Shown here: piece by piece, positions 63,190 through 64,000 of the stretch
Numbering within the stretch: the stretch's first letter is position 1
How the letters are laid out: each line of letters begins with the position of its first letter
Source of the DNA: Unio delphinus
Taxonomy: Eukaryota; Mollusca; Bivalvia; Unionida; Unionidae
Assembly: GCA_029339505.1 (NCBI GenBank)
Contig: JAQISU010000345.1
Span: forward strand, 2,815,001 to 2,879,000
Length of the DNA stretch: 64,000 nt
Direction of reading: 5' to 3'
The notes under the pieces: generated by a model
The model's input: the letters and a program-made list of their open reading frames with translations, nothing else
Told to the model about the DNA's origin: nothing
Database searches by the model: none
Translations under genes and position numbers: made by a program

Positions 63190-64000
63190 TATCGTGCTCA
63201 ACGTACTTTTACAAAATTCTTTATCTCCTGATTCAAGATTATAATCAGACAATTATTACATTTGTGTAAGTTACAAATGTAAAATAATATATTTTCTTTA
63301 CATACTTTCTTGGGAGAACCAATAGGAATACATTATATGCAACAAGATGGTTAACACATAATCATCACCTATCTATCGGACAATTTATCCTGGTATAAAC
63401 GTATCTTGTTTACACTTTTGTTTTTATAAATTCCAGAACGTGACATATCCTTTTGAAACCATGAAATATAAACCATTTACTATTTACTCACATGGCGATG
63501 AGTTATGTAAAAGTTGTTACTGTTTTGATGGAATGCAACAAATTGTCATGTTTAAGTATCAGTTCTCCATGTGGGATTTTTTAAAATCTAAATCTGATCG
63601 TTTTTCAAAATCTACAATGGTACTAAACCGGAAAGTAATCGTTATTTAAGAATCAAATTTGTGAATCTGCAACAATTATATATATTTTTTTTAAAAATTG
63701 CTTTGAATGTACTGTATGAAATTAAATATTATCAGGACTTTGGACATATATTGCAGAGAACAGAACTGTATGTAGACTGAATCTAAATTAAAAACGGTCA
63801 TTCCAGTTGTTGCAAGTTGTATGTTTCAATATCCGTATAATTGCTCGGTGATGCCCTTTAGTAAAATATGTCTGGAATGAAGATTGGCATCGATACTTTT
63901 TCAGGCTGTCTTTTCTGAATATGTTTATGAATGCTTTCTTACTGTTTATTCTATGTTTTATATTAGTCCAGTCTCTGTTGATTCCAGTTTACTAACTTGG
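63190..64000. other. No confident gene; possible exon at 63437-63649
   Basis: A plus-strand frame ends at 63649 and is preceded by TTTTTATAAATTCCAG, a fair splice acceptor at 63436. The 70 or so residues include CKSCYCFDG in the middle, so a Cys-rich terminal exon is imaginable. No family is recognised and AT-rich DNA gives such frames by chance. Confidence 0.2.

Overview
The window looks like gene-poor, AT-rich nuclear DNA from an invertebrate animal, most likely a marine mollusc and probably a bivalve. That placement is inference. It rests on tRNA-derived SINEs with a bivalve-style layout, hAT-type MITEs, very dense minisatellites, and a metazoan-style 5'-nucleotidase exon with a splice donor. 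There is no operon structure, no Shine-Dalgarno context and no dense coding. Most open frames come from tandem repeats and are not genes.

Layout. 1-7.2 kb: minisatellites (26/28, 40, 56 and 65 bp units), an orphan TATA box followed by a splice donor at 1.2-1.3 kb, and a tRNA-derived element. 7.27-7.62 kb, minus strand: the only confident gene piece, the signal-peptide exon of a 5'-nucleotidase (NT5E/CD73-like); no later exon was recognised in the 7.2 kb downstream. 9-11.5 kb, minus strand: a broken Gypsy-type gag whose downstream part is occupied by a 27-bp minisatellite. 13.0 kb: SINE family A. 15.6-24.3 kb: an 8.7-kb satellite of 19-bp units with 1651-bp and 1575-bp higher-order periods and one strand-switch palindrome. 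25-32.8 kb: a hAT MITE with a perfect 8-bp target duplication, a graded tetranucleotide microsatellite, and minisatellites of 20, 34, 46 and 36 bp. 33.75-34.02 kb: a solo LTR. 34.5-43.9 kb: a 9.4-kb satellite of 38-bp units with a 2392-bp higher-order duplication. 44.4-44.7 kb: SINE family B. 46.1-47.0 kb: a 26-bp array. 47.7-49.5 kb: unidentified, compositionally different DNA. 50.0-53.45 kb: a non-autonomous LTR retrotransposon with 625-bp LTRs that read as identical, inserted in a GTAT microsatellite. 53.66-56.42 kb: a second SINE B whose body has been amplified into a 31-bp satellite, interrupted by 1.4 kb of unrelated DNA. 57-64 kb: two more hAT-type MITEs, a SINE A with an 11-bp target duplication, several microsatellites and a 42-bp array.

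There is no gene network here. The biology is mobile-element turnover and tandem-repeat birth. The best cases are the SINE-tail-derived satellite, the two higher-order satellites, and an LTR family seen both as a fresh full element and as a diverged solo LTR sharing 4-bp target duplications. I saw no CRISPR array, rRNA, functional tRNA or complete protein-coding gene. Repeat periods and coordinates were counted by eye and array edges may be off by a few bases.
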